A stretch of 64,000 bases of DNA, from NCBI RefSeq assembly GCF_026262505.1, contig NC_067205.1:14694001-14758000 (forward strand), read 5' to 3'. The first letter of the stretch is position 1. Each line of letters starts with the position of its first letter. The notes beneath the pieces were generated by a model. The model did not search any database and was not told the origin of the DNA. It saw only the letters and a program-made list of their open reading frames with translations. This document shows, piece by piece, positions 9,615 to 19,254 of this stretch. The DNA is from Trichomonas vaginalis G3 (lineage: Eukaryota > Parabasalia > Trichomonadida > Trichomonadidae). Position numbers and translations under genes: made by a program.

Positions 9615-10199
9615 ATGTTACCAATTTTAATTGTTACTATTTTATCCGCTGATCAACATGAAGAGTTACACAAGCAATTAGATTCAATTGAAAAGCAGTT
9701 ATCTGTTATTGAAAAGCTTCAAATTGAATTAAATGCGGCAAAAGTTCTTAAAGATCCCACATCTGGAAGTAAGTATGGCACTGAAAAGAAAGACATTTAT
9801 CTATCAGGTATTGATACTCAGAGAACCGTAGAATATAATAACCATCGAAAAGGATTATCTTCATCAATTGATGAAGATTCTTTTATAATAAAATCAAGAG
9901 CTCCAATTCTTCATTTCAAAGCAAGAACTCCTACATTTGCAAGTGAAATAAAAGTGAGCTTTAAAAAACAGTGTGACTGTAATATTAGGCAAGCAATATT
10001 CACTTTTATCAATCAATCAGAAATAAAATATAGAACGAATGTAATTGACTTTGATAATAAATGCGGATTGTCAAATGTGATAAATTTAAACACGGAAGTT
10101 GCTTTTACAGATATTGAAGTTGATATCCCATTAAACTGGGGCTCTGATCAAACATGTTTACCAGATATTATTGTCAAAGGTCCTATACACAAAATTTAA
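9615..10199 (+). CDS. Probable secreted protein, 194 aa
   Basis: The preferred start is the ATG at 9615, because it begins a signal peptide (MLPILIVTILSADQHEE); the frame is open further upstream to an ATG at 9531 but that part looks non-coding. After the leader comes a short coiled coil (about residues 15-45, HEELHKQLDSIEKQLSVIEK), then a Ser-rich linker and a C-terminal beta-rich domain with four Cys (CDCN, KCG, TC) that could pair. No family is recognised; a sandwich-type extracellular or lumenal domain is possible. It lies between a broken secreted-protein gene and a WD40 gene, with no evidence of linkage. Confidence 0.6.
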   Translation: MLPILIVTILSADQHEELHKQLDSIEKQLSVIEKLQIELNAAKVLKDPTSGSKYGTEKKDIYLSGIDTQRTVEYNNHRKGLSSSIDEDSFIIKSRAPILHFKARTPTFASEIKVSFKKQCDCNIRQAIFTFINQSEIKYRTNVIDFDNKCGLSNVINLNTEVAFTDIEVDIPLNWGSDQTCLPDIIVKGPIHKI

Positions 10200-10573
10200 T
10201 TTTGTTTCTCGTTGACACTTTTACGTTTGTTATCCAATAAAATGTGTATTTATTTCATTCTATATGGAATCTCATGTTTTTATTTATTAAATTCTTCATA
10301 ATTGAATGAGTTCAATTACTTTTTTTAGCTTTCATATCTCTTAATCATAGAACTAAAAAATTTATCAGCATGAAATATTACACGTCAATCAATGAACGTT
10401 ATTTTTTAGATTTAATATGAACACAATTTTTATAAGTGCGATCCATAGGGAGTATCAGCAACAAACAAAGTCTATGCATCATATTCATAATATAGCAGCT
10501 ATGATTATATATGAAATGATGAACAAATGAGAGATTTTGATGAAAAAGAAACACCAAAAAGTGACAATTCTAG

Positions 10574-11791
10574 ATGAATTTATCCTCTTATTTAGAGGAT
10601 AGAGATTTATTTATGACAGAGTTCAGATCGAGCAAATCACTATCATACGGATTTAAAGCGCGTACAAAATTAGAAGGCCACAAAGGATGCATAAATACAT
10701 GTCAATTTGACAATCCAGGCAAAAGATTACTGACAGGATGCGACGATGGCAGTGTGTGGATGTGGGAACCAGGGAGAACAGTAAAAGAACCAGTAGTTAG
10801 AACACGTCCTCACTACACAAATGTTTTTGGTGCTTCATTCTTAACAGATGATACATTTGTATCGGGTTCAAATGATGCAGAAGTATGCGTTACAAAAATA
10901 AATAACGATGGAACAACAACTACCACAAGATTTTCAGCACATCATGTTCAAAAAATTACAGCTGTTCAGCCAATTGATAGCACAACGTTTTTAAGCACAT
11001 CGTATGACGGAACACTCAGATTGTTCGATACTAGATTAGATTATAACGGAATTGTCGAAACAAAACCAATATTAACAGAAAAAGACTATCAATACGAAAG
11101 CTACGAGTTCCTTGTAAGCAATTTGGATAGACTTAACTTAGAACCACAAGGTGCCGGCGGTGGACCAATACAAAAACCTGCCAGTGACAATAGAACTTTG
11201 ATGTCAAGTTTTCCTGCTCCTCTTTACTCCATTTCAGTACACCCTTACGACAGACATACAATAGCCATGGGATGTGGCGATACATGCATAAGATTCGTTG
11301 ATTTAAGGAATAATTCAAAATCAATAAAATTTTCAATGCGTCATGAATACAAACGAAACGCTCCAGTGACAGGAGCTACATATGATTCAACAGGAAATAG
11401 GATCGCTGCGACTGTTCGTTATGGAGTTGCTCATATCATTGATATCCAAGCGAAAACTGCACTTTGTTTGACTTCTCATCGTAGTATTTCGACAGATAAA
11501 TACATAAACTGGCTTGGAGAATGGGTTGTTTCCGGAAGTGATGATGGAAAAGTTTATATTTACGATCCAACTGACGGAAAAGTCGTAGGAGGTGATTGTG
11601 GAGTCGAGAGAATGCACAAAGGCAATACAAATATTGTTGCAGTGCATCAACAATCCCTTCAACTCGCTACAAGTGGTGTTGATTATTATATCACATTATG
11701 GGGACCTACAACATTAACAGATTACCATGAAAAAGAGTTTGTCATGCAAGATGACCCAGCAAGTCGACTATTTCCTAATTTCTTATATTAA
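10574..11791 (+). CDS. WD40-repeat protein, DCAF8-like, 405 aa
   Basis: At least six WD-type repeats are visible. The first reads LEGHKGCINTCQFDNPGKR then TGCDDGSVWMWE; later ones include FLSTSYDGTLRLFDTR, MGCGDTCIRFVDLR, VSGSDDGKVYIYDP and LATSGVDYYITLWGPT. The opening GHKGCINT and the closing LATSGxDxxxxxWxPT resemble the DCAF5/DCAF8/WDTC1 group, substrate receptors of CUL4-DDB1 ubiquitin ligases; the VDLR and FDTR ends are DWD-box-like. By that analogy it would select proteins for ubiquitination. This is a host gene, intact, and the length fits a single seven-bladed propeller. No clear Inr is seen in the last 30 bp before the ATG. The assignment within the WD40 superfamily is moderately sure. 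Confidence 0.8.
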   Translation: MNLSSYLEDRDLFMTEFRSSKSLSYGFKARTKLEGHKGCINTCQFDNPGKRLLTGCDDGSVWMWEPGRTVKEPVVRTRPHYTNVFGASFLTDDTFVSGSNDAEVCVTKINNDGTTTTTRFSAHHVQKITAVQPIDSTTFLSTSYDGTLRLFDTRLDYNGIVETKPILTEKDYQYESYEFLVSNLDRLNLEPQGAGGGPIQKPASDNRTLMSSFPAPLYSISVHPYDRHTIAMGCGDTCIRFVDLRNNSKSIKFSMRHEYKRNAPVTGATYDSTGNRIAATVRYGVAHIIDIQAKTALCLTSHRSISTDKYINWLGEWVVSGSDDGKVYIYDPTDGKVVGGDCGVERMHKGNTNIVAVHQQSLQLATSGVDYYITLWGPTTLTDYHEKEFVMQDDPASRLFPNFLY

Positions 11792-11867
11792 TTTTATTGA
11801 GTTTAATAAAATTCTTTTGTTTATTTATGTTTGATGTTAAAAATTCGCATTTTTTCTCAATGGAATC

Positions 11868-13127
11868 ATGTATTCAGTCATTTTTTATAAAAACAAAATT
11901 TCAGATTTGATTTTTAGTTTTCCTTGCACTTACAAAAGCATAAGTTTGGCAGCAATTTTACTTCCAATTCCTATCCTATTGCTTTCACGAATTTGTAAGC
12001 GAATTCCCCAGCTTTCGAATCCAAATTCTTATTCCAATGAAATCAGATACGTATTTCCTCAATTAGTAATAAAGCAAGATCTACCATACAATACAAGTGT
12101 ACACATAATTCGAGGATTATATCAAGACTTTTCTATCTATTCACCTGAATATATTGGAAATGCAACTACAGCAGATTTATTTACCCTTGCCTTTGCAACT
12201 ATCTACTATGCAACATATGAGAATGTTATTTGCAGAACAGATCTTTCATTTTATTCTAACAACTCAATATACATGCAAAACGTTAATTGTAGGACAAGAT
12301 TTTATAATTACTCATCAAAAGAACACCCATATATAGATATTAAATATAATAGTTATGATAACGTAATTTGTATTGGCCACCAACACTCATCAGACTTTGG
12401 CCACTGGATGATAGAAACATTTCCACTCATGTGGTATATACCCAAGAGTGTTTTGAACCAAAGCGTCATTGCGATTCCGAGAATATCTCAATTTGTTGTT
12501 GATTGTTTAAGTATTCTTGGCGTTAAGAAGTCAAGCATCATATATGGTGATGACCTTTATTTCCATGCTAAAAAACTCCATACAGTTACTGCTCCATATT
12601 GCGATTATATTTCATATCAAGCAATCCTTAATCATAGAAAAAACATAGTGAACTCTCTTTCATTAGATAAGGTTAAGCCATCTCGCCTAGTGTTTTTTAA
12701 TAGAAAAAGAGGGATGTCGAGATATCTTGCAAACATTGAAATGTTAATAGAAGAAGCATCACGCAAGTACACGAACTCAACATTTGAATTAGGAATATTT
12801 TATGACAGAATCGTGGATCAGATAAAATATTTCAATGAAATTAAATTATTAATGGCTGTTCATGGATCTCTTATGGCAAATTTGATATTTATGCAGCCTG
12901 AAACTTATGTTATTGAAATTCAAATGGAACATATCTTTTTCTGCTTCTTGAGAACAGCAATCTTTACTGGAAAAAAGGTTACTGTAGTACGGGATCAGTC
13001 AATATCATATAGGTCTATCCAGGATAATATGGTGAATATAAGCATGGCCATGTCTGCCTTAGATATAGTAATGAAAAATATGTTGGGTACAAATACATTT
13101 AAGAGGATTAATTTTGATGATGACTAA
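11868..13127 (+). CDS. GT61-type glycosyltransferase (DUF563), 419 aa
   Basis: A type II membrane protein: a short cytoplasmic N-terminus, a hydrophobic anchor at about 25-42 (SLAAILLPIPILLLS) and a large lumenal domain. The GT61 signature is visible as HQHSSDFGHWMIETFPL near residues 167-183, and as LLMAVHGSLMANLIFMQPE near 325-343, matching the family's GAHGAxLxNxxF block. Such enzymes add xylose, GlcNAc or related sugars in the Golgi; substrate cannot be told. An out-of-frame ATG stands 7 bp upstream of the chosen start. It lies 76 bp after the WD40 gene on the same strand but is surely a separate transcription unit, as usual in this organism. Confidence 0.8.
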   Translation: MYSVIFYKNKISDLIFSFPCTYKSISLAAILLPIPILLLSRICKRIPQLSNPNSYSNEIRYVFPQLVIKQDLPYNTSVHIIRGLYQDFSIYSPEYIGNATTADLFTLAFATIYYATYENVICRTDLSFYSNNSIYMQNVNCRTRFYNYSSKEHPYIDIKYNSYDNVICIGHQHSSDFGHWMIETFPLMWYIPKSVLNQSVIAIPRISQFVVDCLSILGVKKSSIIYGDDLYFHAKKLHTVTAPYCDYISYQAILNHRKNIVNSLSLDKVKPSRLVFFNRKRGMSRYLANIEMLIEEASRKYTNSTFELGIFYDRIVDQIKYFNEIKLLMAVHGSLMANLIFMQPETYVIEIQMEHIFFCFLRTAIFTGKKVTVVRDQSISYRSIQDNMVNISMAMSALDIVMKNMLGTNTFKRINFDDD

Positions 13128-13825
13128 CAAGCTCATTGCTTGACCCTTCAAAAAAGAGAGTTATTAACAACAATTGATTAATCATCATCTAATTGAAGCT
13201 AAGAGAGTCAACCATAGAGCCTAGACATTAACAAATCAGAATTCATTTATAAGGACAAGAAATACATCGAATTCTTGCGAACAATTTATGGATTTTTACA
13301 TCTTCTACAGGATTATTTTATAATCTTATATCATAAACAATATATATTTTAGTTTATCTTCTAATGATGGAATAAACATTGTCATATAAGTCGCCGCATC
13401 AAATTTGTAATTTTAATTATTCATATAATTTAAATTCAGAATAAATTATGCCAACGTTTTAACACAGATTTTTACTGGCCTAAGAAATGGAATTTTATTT
13501 GGTGGTATTTTTAATTGTTTGGTGAATCTATCCAATGGCACATTTGATAGAGGCAAAACCTTTATCTTTTAGCATACATTCTTATAATTTTCTCATTGAA
13601 TATCAATAATAGAGTGATTCTTGATTATTCCTTATATTTAGAAAAATATCTTAATAAACATATGTTCTCTCAACACGAATATAAATTGTGAATGAAATTT
13701 GATAGACTCTATGCTTTAATACGTATTAAAAAGAAAAAAATATTTAGTATAGAGTAGGTATTCATGGGTACTTGAAAAAGGGAGTGAAAGACAAACAGTA
13801 AAATGTGGTGAAAATGTGAATGGGA
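13128..13825. other. Intergenic, nothing recognised
   Basis: AT-rich, no ORF of note on either strand and no repeat shared with other parts of the window. It separates the convergent glycosyltransferase and 170-aa genes. Confidence 0.6.
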
Positions 13826-14338
13826 TTAAAATTGAATGAGATCATTGACTTCATAAGGATGATTTGTTTGTGGTGTATTTGTTGAGATATCCACTGTAAA
13901 CTTGCTGGGAAGCTTGGTTTTTTGAATCGGGACAAAGTCACTCTTTGGTTCATTCAAGATTTTGATGAAATCGCCATTAGAATGTACGGTCGGTACTTCG
14001 GGCTCGTTATTTTCTGGTCGAAATTGAACAACAGTTCCACTCCTTTGAGAGCGACTGATCTTAAATTGAATATTCGATTTGGACGTAGTAGTTTTATCGA
14101 TTACAAATTTGTTGTTTTGACCATCATCTGGGGGCATCATGTGGACACCAGCAAATATTCTGACATCAAAAGAAAGTCTTCTATTAGCAAAACGCCCTTT
14201 ACCGTCTTTTTCAGTGTTTTTGGATATATTAAAGTCGGAAGCTGGAACGTTTTCTGTGGAATGAACAATGCTTGCTGATGGAATGATCCTTTCCATATTG
14301 CGACTAGATGGCGGTTCAATACATTCGCAAATCGACAT
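13826..14338 (-). CDS. Hypothetical 170-aa host protein
   Basis: An uninterrupted ORF with a low-complexity, polar composition (Ser, Asn, Lys, Thr, Pro), predicted by eye to be mostly disordered. It begins MSICECIEPPSSRNMER and has a basic patch near FANRRLSF that could be a phosphorylation site. No domain is recognised. The ATG at 14338 is preceded by TTTCATAAAATTCTGCA, only a weak match to an Inr. A small regulatory protein is possible but unsupported. Confidence 0.5.
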   Translation of the reverse strand: MSICECIEPPSSRNMERIIPSASIVHSTENVPASDFNISKNTEKDGKGRFANRRLSFDVRIFAGVHMMPPDDGQNNKFVIDKTTTSKSNIQFKISRSQRSGTVVQFRPENNEPEVPTVHSNGDFIKILNEPKSDFVPIQKTKLPSKFTVDISTNTPQTNHPYEVNDLIQF

Positions 14339-14515
14339 TGCAGAATTTTATGAAAAAATAAATCTTTTGTAAACATTTGAAAAATAATTGAAACGCATGA
14401 ATAATTTCATCAATTTGAAGCCCTTTTAATACATATATAAAGACTATTCACTATTTCAAAAAAATCAGAATTGAAAAGTGCGCAGTTTTTTCTGTCAAAT
14501 TTTTAAGGAAATAAT

Positions 14516-14826
14516 GGGGAGAAGCTTCCTAAACTTTTTAATCCCATAAATATGGTCATTATCTGGAATAAAGAGTTAAGCGTCATATGTCACTTTTTGT
14601 ACTAAGGAAACATCGACTTTATGCGTTATGACTTTTCGATGAGGAAACAAGTGTTCACGTATTATAAACTTCCTTATTCCAATAAACCGGCCCTAAACAT
14701 AATTAATTTTAAGCATTATAATGGTCTCTTTTCTATGATAACCAAATCAATTTGGTTATCATAGAAAAGCACCAAAAACTGGAATAGGAATAGCCGCGTT
14801 AAAACAGGAATAGGCAATATGGAAAC
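14516..14826 (+). repeat. Dispersed repeat family, copy 1
   Basis: About 310 bp from GGGGAGAAGCTTCC to GGCAATATGGAAAC. The same sequence recurs at 55424-55711 (minus), 55975-56280 (plus) and 57441-57728 (minus) with few differences. Near position 14735-14766 it holds the palindrome CTATGATAACCAAAT/ATTTGGTTATCATAG. It has no coding capacity and no terminal inverted repeats, so it may be a solo terminal repeat or a short non-autonomous element. Confidence 0.85.
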
Positions 14827-15293
14827 AAGGGTAGACTCAAACTCATACTCAAGGCAAGACTGATACAAGAATTACAACAAAATTTTACAAAATCTATTAT
14901 TTATCTCAATTTAATGGCAGGTTTTAGTACCCGAAGAGTTTGCATTCTACTTTTTGCTCTTATTTTACAAAAATATTCTAAAAATTTGTAACTTCTTTTA
15001 TAATATAATACTTTTTTTCAAATTTACTTTCCAAACGTTAATGTCTTGTTACGGCTATATCTTTGTACGGGGAAATAAAGAAATTTTATTATGCTATTAT
15101 ATTATTTTTTTTAAATCAATATCTAATCAATAGTAAGTTAGATTTTTTATTAAAAGAGCAAATAAAGATACGATCGAGCAATAGTTTATTTTAAATCTCA
15201 ATATTATAAAATAAATGTTCAAAATTTTTAAGTAATAATACTAAATACTTAAATAAGTAAAAGCACACAAGAAAAATATTCACTAACTAGGTC
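14827..15293. other. Left flank of Maverick B, nothing recognised
   Basis: AT-rich, non-coding on both strands. The last bases before the element read CTAACTAGGTC. They do not match the T-run that follows the other end at 49516, so no target duplication is visible. Confidence 0.5.
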
Positions 15294-15400
15294 AGGTAGG
15301 CGGGGCTTCCAGGCGCGTTGCGCCCTCTAGCCCATAAGAAATTTTGCCCAAGACCCAAGAGGAGGACCGAACCCCAGCCGACCAGCCGGTGACAAAACTG
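15294..15400. repeat. Left terminal inverted repeat of Maverick B
   Basis: Contains one inverted copy of the 40-bp core that is repeated in the satellite at the right end (CTAGAGGGCGCAACGCGCC in inverse), followed by an AAATTT step and a GC-rich block with CCAGCCGACCAGCCGG. The reverse complement of 44740-44798 shows the same order (GAGGACGA, GCCAGCCG, TTGAC). The perfect hairpin GGCGC-AAC-GCGCC is a likely protein-binding or cruciform site. Confidence 0.75.
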
Positions 15401-16650
15401 TAATAAACAGAAATTCATCAAAAGTGACAGCTCTCAATTTTTTGACATTTGTAAATTCTAAATTGAATGAGAAAAATGAAATAATACTAAGCATAATACA
15501 ATATTCTAGATTTAATTATAATTAGGAAAAAGTTAGTTTTGAGAGTACTTTTCATAGGCATATAGAATGAAATCTTCTGAAAAATAATATCACACAAACT
15601 CATATTATTTTCTAATATATAACTATTTTATATAAAAATCAAATTCAATGATCTTAAAAGCGAAGGATAAACCTCAAAATTTACGAATATAATGAGTGGG
15701 AATATAATGCTTATCTATCATAAAACCATATGAAATATTAATTTTTGCTTTACGCCTAATTTTTGACGACAATTAGCAAAAATGTTAAATGTGAACACTC
15801 AGTCCATTTGAATATGAAAAATAAAATTGACTTTGATTAAATGTTTTTATTTATCATGCAATTCTTCTTGCGACCAAAGTTTTGAATAAAATTTCAAAAA
15901 ATAAGATAGCTTAAAAAATAATATACGGTAGTGTTTACTAATAGATGAATAGTATATAAATTCTATTAAAATGGATTTGATCCAAAAAAATATATAAAAT
16001 TTGATCATAAATAAAATCGTTTTAAATTACTTCTTCATTTAAATTATAACAATTATTTTTGGTTTTATATTTTTTTGGATCAAATCCATTTTAATAGAAT
16101 TTATATACTATTCATCTATTAGTAAACACTACCGTATATTATTTTTTAAGCTATCTTATTTTTTTGAAATTTTATTCAAAACTTTGGTCGCAAGAAGAAT
16201 TGCATGATAAATAAAAACATTTAATCAAAGTCAATTTTATTTTTCATATTCAAATGGACTGAGTGTTAACATTTAACATTTTTTGCTAATTGTCGTCAAA
16301 AATTAGGCGTAAAGCAAAAATTAATATTTCATATGGTTTTATGATAGATAAGCATTATATTCCCACTCATTATATTCGTAAATTTTGAGGTTTATCCTTC
16401 GCTTTTAAGATCATTAAATTTGATTTTTATATAAAATAGTTATATATTAGAAAATAATATGAGTTTGTGTGATATTATTTTTCAGAAGATTTTGTGTTCT
16501 TCTTCAAAATTTTGTTTTTTATTAAAAAGAATCTTTACAAAATATACATTTACTTTAATTAATATTTAAAAACGTGCTCTATCAAAAGTTCCAAAAATTC
16601 AATATTTTAGCTTTTCTGAGGTGTCACTTTTGATGAATTTCTGTTTACAA
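15401..16650. repeat. Foldback (palindromic) repeat near the left end of Maverick B
   Basis: Two near-perfect inverted arms of about 430 bp (15570-15999 and 16063-16492) flank a 63-bp spacer. A second, outer pair lies at about 15408-15430 and 16621-16645 (AAACAGAAATTCATCAAAAG and its inverse). No coding capacity. It may be a non-autonomous foldback element inserted beside the terminal repeat. The transcript would form a long hairpin. Confidence 0.85.
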
Positions 16651-16803
16651 CAAAACCAAAACCGTTGTTATTTACATCATATTAATGGTGTCACTTTTTT
16701 AAATGCCACTTTTTATATCGCTTTTCACAAATTATATATGTTTTCATGTTTTGTCACTTTTCTGTCACTTTTCGGGTAAAAACATTTTTATTATTATATA
16801 TAA
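16651..16803. promoter_or_regulatory. Spacer with GTCACTTTT words and a Maverick box
   Basis: GTCACTTTT or a near variant occurs about five times between 16621 and 16770. The last part, TTTTTATTATTATATATAA, directly precedes the methyltransferase ATG and fits the element's general promoter box. Confidence 0.5.
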
Positions 16804-17621
16804 ATGAATTTTACAAAACCACCGTTACCGTTCTTTGGAAATAAGAGTAGATGTAAAGATATTATATTGAGAGAACTTAAGAAACTACCGAATGGTCTAA
16901 CATTTGTAGATTTGTTCGGTGGAAGTTTCTATATATCCCATTTATGTCATACAATATTCCCAGACTCAAAGATTATATGCAATAACTTCGACAACTATAT
17001 GGACCGTCTCAAACATATTCCAGACACAAATAATATATTGAAAGAGTTAAAAGAAAAGATACCTATAGGTAAGATGGAACGTATACCATTAGATAAGAAA
17101 AATATTGTGAGAGAGGTTTTGAAAAAAGCAGAATATATAGACTGGAATAGTATATCTGCTAGACTATTATATAGTGGTGCTATAAGAGTTCATGACATTG
17201 AAACACTTATGTCAAAAGTTTTATATCTTAACTATACAAATGTTTTCAAAGAGGACATAGAAAAATATATTGAGGGTATAGAGTTTGTGAGATGTCATTG
17301 GACAGAGTTGTATGAAAAATATAAAGACAAGGAAAATATTTTCTTTATAGTGGACCCGCCGTTCTATAACACATGGGATTTCAATACCAAGTAGACTGGA
17401 CTTTGAGAGACTCTTTAGAAACTTTAGACGTTATACATAACCATCCATGCTTTTACTTTACATCCGATAAAAGTGGTTTGGAAACCGTTATGAGATGGTT
17501 AGAGGACATACATGACTATGAGTTTATATATGACAAGATAGAATATGAGAGAGGTCCTATAAACTGGAGAAAGTGTCACAATAAAGAAATTTTATTAGTA
17601 AGTAAATGTGGTTTGAAATAG
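16804..17621 (+). pseudogene. D12-class N6-adenine DNA methyltransferase, frameshifted
   Basis: Motifs of the Dam/D12 class appear in order: PPLPFFGNKSR at the N-terminus (AdoMet loop), VDLFGGSFYISH (motif I) and VDPPFYNT (the DPPY-like catalytic motif IV, with Phe). The enzyme would transfer a methyl group from AdoMet to adenine N6. The frame closes just after motif IV at 17394; the C-terminal third continues in another frame from about 17373 to 17621, so one indel near 17385 separates them. Intact length would be about 272 aa, normal for the class. It is the first gene at the left end. Mavericks as a source of adenine methyltransferases in Trichomonas has been proposed in the literature as I recall it. 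Confidence 0.8.
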
Positions 17622-17737
17622 GACTACTTGTTTTAGGTTTTTTCCATTGTGTCATTTATTTATTTGACGTGGCAGAAAAGTACAGAGAATATGAAGATGA
17701 ACCAATGCCTGCAAATGTTCAGTATATGTACTCGTAA
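17606..17737 (+). CDS. Small single-pass membrane protein, 43 aa
   Basis: An ATG within the last codons of the methyltransferase gene opens a 43-codon ORF. Residues 2-20 are hydrophobic (WFEIGLLVLGFFHCVIYLF), followed by a charged, Glu/Tyr-rich tail ending QYMYS. This layout fits a minor membrane-associated virion or host-interaction protein. It has no Maverick box of its own, so it may be read from the methyltransferase transcript or be fortuitous. No family is recognised. Confidence 0.45.
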   Translation: MWFEIGLLVLGFFHCVIYLFDVAEKYREYEDEPMPANVQYMYS

Positions 17738-17760
17738 GAGATATTTTTATCTAATATTAA

Positions 17761-18123
17761 ATGGACGCACAGAACTTAGCGAATGCACAGCAACCTGGAC
17801 AACCAAACCCAGAGAATATTCCAAATGAAGTTAGAATACAAACTGCAATGGCAAACTATGGTCAAGTGCCAACAGATGTACAAATGCAAACTGCCATGTC
17901 AAATGACGCTGCGTTAGGTTTGCCACCATGGTATGCAAATATGAGATGGAAAGAGTTTTATACAAACCCTGAAGTGGGATATAAACAACTTTATGCAGAT
18001 GACGCGAACACAGGAGTTGACCCAGAATATGTTTTCTACCAGAGGAGAAACAGAATGTATGAGCTCCAGTTAAAGAATGCTATGGAACTCAACAGGAAAC
18101 GTAAGAGACTAGGTGGACATTAG
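17761..18123 (+). CDS. Hypothetical 120-aa protein of Maverick B
   Basis: Complete ORF with TTTTTATCTAATATTAA directly before the ATG. The N-terminus is Asn/Gln/Pro-rich with an imperfect internal repeat (IQTAMANYGQVPTD, then MQTAMSNDAALG). The C-terminus is basic (RRNRMYELQLKNAMELNRKRKRL), suggesting contact with DNA. It sits in a row of short genes ending in Gly-, Pro- or Arg-rich tails that look like minor virion proteins. Function is not known. Confidence 0.6.
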   Translation: MDAQNLANAQQPGQPNPENIPNEVRIQTAMANYGQVPTDVQMQTAMSNDAALGLPPWYANMRWKEFYTNPEVGYKQLYADDANTGVDPEYVFYQRRNRMYELQLKNAMELNRKRKRLGGH

Positions 18124-18141
18124 ATTTTTACTACTAGTAAA

Positions 18142-18384
18142 ATGGGTTTCTTCAGTAGTATTGGAAACTTCTTTCGAAATGTTGGAAGAGGTATATGGAA
18201 TGGAATAAAATCTGTCGGAAGAGGAGTATGGAACGGTGTCAAAAATATTGGTAAAAGAGTAGGTCAGTTCGTTGGTATTATACCTAAAGACCCTGAACCA
18301 GAAGAGCAAGCTCCTGTTATACAACAGCCTGAACCTGCACCACAGTCTAGTTGGCAACCAAATCCAACACCTCAACCGTATTAA
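18142..18384 (+). CDS. Amphipathic minor virion protein candidate, 80 aa
   Basis: Begins MGFFSSIGNFFRNVGRG and continues with repeated GIWNGIKSVGRGVWNGVK units, a strongly amphipathic Gly/aromatic/Lys helix, then a Pro/Gln-rich tail. TTTTTACTACTAGTAAA precedes the ATG. The layout is like membrane-active small capsid proteins of non-enveloped dsDNA viruses (for example adenovirus pVI-type peptides), but this is analogy, not homology. A second gene at about 21955 starts in a similar way. No antimicrobial or toxin claim is made. Confidence 0.6.
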   Translation: MGFFSSIGNFFRNVGRGIWNGIKSVGRGVWNGVKNIGKRVGQFVGIIPKDPEPEEQAPVIQQPEPAPQSSWQPNPTPQPY

Positions 18385-18388
18385 AAAA

Positions 18389-19236
18389 TTATATTTTTAT
18401 CGTTCGATAGTAATTGTATATGAAACTAAGTTCTAAGTAAAACGCATGGTATAATGGAATTATTCTTTTTTCTTCCATCTGTAGTAAACCATACTTGAAA
18501 GTCTGAAATACTTCCACTCGGCGGTTCATATAACTTTGTAGGTTTTTCGTAAAAGTCATTCATCAGACATAAGAAAGAGTTTGCGCACCAGAAAATGAAG
18601 CATGAACAATAATAGCATCTGGGTCGAAAATATTTTCATATGTTCCATTAGGTTTTTCGACTTCATAATAGTCCGGGTGTACTGGATATGCTGCAGGCTG
18701 ATTTAACATCCTCATAAATCTATACCATGCCAAGTTGTTATATTTTGTAGAAATATAAACGTTTTCTCCAAGGTCTTCTATTTTATTGATTTTAACAGTT
18801 GCATTTTTCCTGTCATAAATAATATCGAGATGGTATTCTCCTTCGTCAATGTTAAACTGGTTTGCATATTCAATATAGATATCGTTTATTTTTTCTTGAA
18901 AAGCTTGAAGAGTTGTTTCTAAGTTTATAAGCAAATTAACTTGTAAAAGTTTTCCTTGTTCAAATTTCTCATACATACGTTTTCTTTGTTATAGTATCGA
19001 ACTTCAAAACCGACCGTAAATGGGAAACCATGTATGGCTTCTGAAATGAACTTTATTCTTCGAAAGCCAATAGCTTTTGTGACAGATGGGTCTCTTAACC
19101 ATCTTAATGGGTAGTCAAAACGATAGCCTTCATGCTTTACGGTATCTGTCTCAAACTTTTGACCTACATTAGTAAAAAGTTCATCTAATGGTTTAGTTGT
19201 AGCAACTCTAGAATTTTCTTTTTCTATTGGAAGCAT
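18389..19236 (-). pseudogene. Structural-protein candidate, inverted paralog copy 1, frameshifted
   Basis: Three frames on the minus strand (18925-19236, 18563-18976, then 18389-18560) line up end to end with the gene at 25917-26777. Shared blocks are YRFDYPxRWLxxPSxxKAIGFRR near the start, the FxRxLNQ block in the middle, IFDPDAIIVHASFS later, and DFQVWFTT..IIPLY..FYLELSFIYNY at the end. Two indels (near 18940 and 18570) break it. The ATG follows a TTTTTATTATAGATAAAAT box shared with the divergent fibre gene. The C-terminal WFTT...FYLELSFI pattern looks like a beta-sandwich end strand; a capsid, penton or base protein is possible. Confidence 0.6.
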
Positions 19237-19254
19237 ATTTTATCTATAATAAAA
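19237..19254. promoter_or_regulatory. 18-bp divergent promoter
   Basis: The reading ATTTTATCTATAATAAAA lies between two divergent start codons. Each strand reads TTTTAT plus an A-rich stretch into its ATG, so the box serves both genes. This is one of three such compact divergent promoters in Maverick B. Confidence 0.6.

Noticed and set aside
18142-18384. Antimicrobial peptide or toxin gene
   Set aside because: The amphipathic start is suggestive, but context (capsid-type neighbours, proline tail) fits a minor virion protein and there is no toxin motif.
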